The position numbers and the translations under genes are program-made. 7,921 nucleotides of DNA. It comes from RGIG4608 sp045606265. Its GTDB lineage: Bacteria; Bacillota; Clostridia; Oscillospirales; CAG-272. The notes under the pieces are model-generated. The model made no database searches, had not been told where the DNA came from, and saw nothing but the letters and a program-made list of their open reading frames with translations. Below, piece by piece: positions 6,775-7,921 of this stretch (positions are counted from its first letter, which is position 1; the number at the start of each line of letters is the position of its first letter). Location: positions 1 through 7,921 of the forward strand of contig JAZURO010000199.1 in assembly GCA_045606265.1 (NCBI GenBank). The letters run 5' to 3'.

Positions 6775-6803
6775 TTGACACGGAGTTTATTTTGTGATAC
6801 AAT
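6775..6803 (+). promoter_or_regulatory. Predicted sigma-A promoter of the tetR gene
   Basis: TTGACA at 6775-6780, a 17-bp spacer and TACAAT at 6798-6803, with an extended -10 TG at 6795-6796. The predicted start is near 6810, leaving a leader of about 104 nt before the tetR ATG. A TGATACA half-site (6795-6801) overlaps the -10 element. The promoter sits in the 5' leader of the ABC operon, next to its ribosome binding site. Confidence 0.75.
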
Positions 6804-6815
6804 CATTTCGATGAT

Positions 6816-6832
6816 TGATACACTTTGTATCA
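6816..6832. promoter_or_regulatory. Predicted TetR-family operator O1 between two facing promoters
   Basis: TGATACA (6816-6822), 3-bp spacer CTT, TGTATCA (6826-6832): a perfect 7-bp palindrome of the size bound by TetR-family dimers. It is centred within about 1 bp of the midpoint between the two predicted start sites (about 6810 and 6837), so one bound dimer would block both transcripts. An overlapping inverted repeat CAATCAT, TTCG, ATGATTG (6800-6817) touches the tetR -10 element. Confidence 0.7.
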
Positions 6833-6842
6833 TTACTGAAAC

Positions 6843-6871
6843 AGTATACAACTCATACAAGACATAGTCAA
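6843..6871 (-). promoter_or_regulatory. Predicted sigma-A promoter of the ABC exporter operon
   Basis: Read on the - strand: TTGACT (6871-6866), a 17-bp spacer and TATACT (6848-6843). The predicted start is near 6837, giving a leader of about 79 nt. It points toward the tetR promoter (6775-6803), so the two transcripts would overlap at their 5' ends by about 27 nt around operator O1. Confidence 0.72.
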
Positions 6872-6885
6872 TGGGTTTGAGGCAA

Positions 6886-6915
6886 ATGATACACAAGGGG
6901 GCGAATTTGTATCAT
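6886..6915. promoter_or_regulatory. Second operator-like palindrome (O2) spanning the tetR start codon
   Basis: ATGATACA (6886-6893) and TGTATCAT (6908-6915) form a perfect 8-bp inverted repeat with a 14-nt spacer, and contain the same half-site as O1. The right arm includes the first two bases of the tetR ATG, and the spacer holds the likely ribosome binding site AAGGGGG (6895-6901). It may be a second repressor site, or a hairpin in the mRNA that limits tetR translation. Confidence 0.6.
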
Positions 6916-7441
6916 GGAGAAAAAAGAAGGATATTCCGTAAAACGAGAAATCATCAATGCTGTTATGGAACTGATGGCAGAAAAATCTTATATGGATATT
7001 ACTGTCACGGATATTATCAATACCGCACAGGTGGCAAGAGCCTCTTTCTACCGCAATTTCAATTCCATTAACGATGTGATTGATATGATTGCCAACGAAA
7101 TGTCTGACGAGTTGATCGGAGATGTTCTGCCAACGCTTTACTGTGACGATGAACGAAAATGGAGGGAGTTTCTGTTTAACCATTTTTATCGCTTCACGAG
7201 AAAGCAACATCAGATGAAAAATCTCCACCCACAGAATATGAATGTGATTTTTGTCCGTATGGACAAAAAAGTTCATCAGAAAGAAGCAGAATATCCTAAT
7301 GATACTATACGGGACAAATATTTAGTCGCCTGTAAAATCGGTCTTATCAACAGTATTACAAAAAAATGGATGGATTCAGGTATGCAGGAAACGCCGGAAG
7401 AAATGATCGACTATATTATGTCGTTTGTTTTGAAAATCTAA
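6914..7441 (+). CDS. TetR/AcrR-family transcriptional regulator
   Basis: A 175-residue protein. Residues ~8-55 form the three-helix TetR DNA-binding domain, with a helix-turn-helix at 30-49 (TVTDIINTAQVARASFYRNF) and the typical basic/aromatic turn ASFYRNF. The rest is a predicted all-helical ligand-binding and dimerisation domain; I cannot name its subfamily, and it is shorter than most (~190-210 aa). It is transcribed divergently from the ABC exporter genes, with shared TGATACA half-sites between them, so it is very likely the local repressor of itself and the exporter, released by an exported compound. The ATG at 6914 is preceded by AAGGGGG at a rather long 12-nt spacing; no better in-frame start exists nearby. 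The gene is visibly more AT-rich than the mobility genes. A role as activator is less likely given operator position downstream of both starts. Confidence 0.9.
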   Translation: MEKKEGYSVKREIINAVMELMAEKSYMDITVTDIINTAQVARASFYRNFNSINDVIDMIANEMSDELIGDVLPTLYCDDERKWREFLFNHFYRFTRKQHQMKNLHPQNMNVIFVRMDKKVHQKEAEYPNDTIRDKYLVACKIGLINSITKKWMDSGMQETPEEMIDYIMSFVLKI

Positions 7442-7467
7442 GAATACAAAGCAAAATCAGCAACCTC

Positions 7468-7496
7468 TTGATTTAACAATCGATTTTGCGTATAAT
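7468..7496 (+). promoter_or_regulatory. Predicted sigma-A promoter downstream of tetR with no obvious gene
   Basis: TTGATT (7468-7473), a 17-bp spacer and a perfect TATAAT (7491-7496); the predicted start is near 7503. It reads into the gene-poor stretch and toward the terminator at 7769. An inverted repeat GCAAAATC/GATTTTGC (7451-7458 and 7482-7489) overlaps it and may be a binding site. Confidence 0.55.
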
Positions 7497-7768
7497 ATTT
7501 GATATTAAGGCAACAGCCACCCAGAGCAATTACCTTGTGTGATCCTTGACCGTTTATCACCGCTGATAAGATTTTGATAAGCATCCATCGTACAGCTAAG
7601 ATAATATGGGCAATCAAAATAATCAGAATAGCAGGTGCAATATCTTCTAAACAAAATTGTTTAAGATGCAAGTCCCTGCATCGAGTGGGAGTAAACAACA
7701 TGTCACCTCGCACCCGGCTTTATCCACTTTTGAGTAAAGTCGCTTAGCCTCAATGACATAGCAAAAAG

Positions 7769-7814
7769 CAGACCTTGAAGGACAAAATCCTTCAGGGTCT
7801 GTTTCTTTGTTTAT
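7769..7814. terminator. Intrinsic terminator, probably bidirectional
   Basis: A 14-bp stem with one T-G wobble pairs 7769-7782 with 7788-7801 around the loop CAAAA. On the + strand it is followed by TTTCTTTGTTTAT (7802-7814). Read on the - strand the same stem is followed by CTTTTTGC, also a suitable tail. It could end a transcript from the 7468 promoter or from tetR, and a - strand gene whose stop would be at 7811. Confidence 0.85.
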
Positions 7815-7921
7815 AGAGCGCAAAACCTTGAAATTACTGGCTTTCGAGCACTTAAAATTCCAATTTTATGGGGAAATCTGGTTTGGAAATCACCTTGAAA
7901 CAAGGCTGTGTTCATTTTCGC

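Larger units (their letters stand above)
7442..7921. other. Gene-poor stretch with no convincing coding region
   Basis: No frame combines a good ribosome binding site with recognisable protein features. A 91-codon - strand frame (7438-7713) has one hydrophobic stretch but begins at GTG without proper spacing. Two short inverted repeats lie side by side: TAAACAA, AA, TTGTTTA (7648-7663) and GATGCA, 6-nt loop, TGCATC (7665-7682). A + strand promoter (7468-7496) and a terminator (7769-7814) bracket most of the region. At the edge, a - strand frame is open from 7921 to a TAA at 7811-7813 and could be the end of an outside gene. Confidence 0.5.

Noticed and set aside
6759..6896. 46-residue N-terminal extension of the first ABC subunit
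   Set aside because: The extension would be encoded by the promoter and operator DNA, and the ATG at 6758 has a good ribosome binding site and matches the expected start just before the first membrane helix.
6833..7276. 147-codon - strand frame
   Set aside because: It is antisense to the tetR gene and the exporter promoter.
7438..7713. 91-codon - strand frame with a hydrophobic segment
   Set aside because: The start is GTG without properly spaced ribosome binding site, the sequence is not recognisable, and it overlaps a predicted + strand promoter; a degraded gene cannot be excluded.
3092..7760. Direct repeats flanking the exporter cargo as traces of insertion
   Set aside because: Only weak similarity (around TGGGAG at about 3094 and 7687) was seen, too short and imperfect to support a target-site duplication.
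1..7921. CRISPR array, tRNA, rRNA or insertion sequence
   Set aside because: No regularly spaced direct repeats, no cloverleaf or rRNA signature and no transposase or recombinase gene could be seen.

Overview
The window looks like part of an integrative or mobilizable element from a Firmicutes host, most likely a gut-type Clostridia (Oscillospiraceae/Lachnospiraceae-like). This rests on strong AGGAGG ribosome binding sites, sigma-A type promoters (TTGACA/TATAAT-like), and a backbone that I recognise as typical of clostridial mobile elements: a RepA-like ATPase, a small acidic protein, a MOBV relaxase and small accessory proteins. No chromosomal housekeeping gene is visible.

Left part (1-3167, all + strand) is the mobility/replication module. 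It begins inside a RepA/AAA_25-like ATPase gene. The stop codon of that gene overlaps a set of 9-bp repeats (GTGACGRTT) arranged three against three around a small hairpin, a possible replication or regulatory site. Next come a small acidic protein of about 84 aa, then about 400 bp of non-coding DNA packed with inverted repeats and ending in a candidate oriT, then a MOBV relaxase with an unusual start codon. A 99-aa protein and a translationally coupled 42-aa basic peptide follow. A long-stem intrinsic terminator closes the module at about 3110-3167.

Right part (3166-7441) is cargo: two overlapping ABC half-transporter genes on the - strand and a divergent TetR-family regulator gene on the + strand. 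The ABC pair carries the complementary motif defects of an asymmetric heterodimeric exporter of the LmrCD/BmrCD/TM287-288 type, with one intact and one degenerate ATP site. The intergenic region shows two well-formed promoters that face each other, with a near-perfect operator (TGATACA, 3 bp, TGTATCA) centred between the two predicted start sites. A second pair of the same half-sites overlaps the tetR start codon. The simplest model is that the TetR protein shuts both promoters until a transported compound releases it.

The last 480 bp hold no convincing gene. They do contain a good + strand promoter (7468-7496) and an intrinsic terminator that can work in both directions (7769-7814), so they could encode a short non-coding transcript. 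They may also contain the 3' end of a - strand gene that enters from beyond the window.
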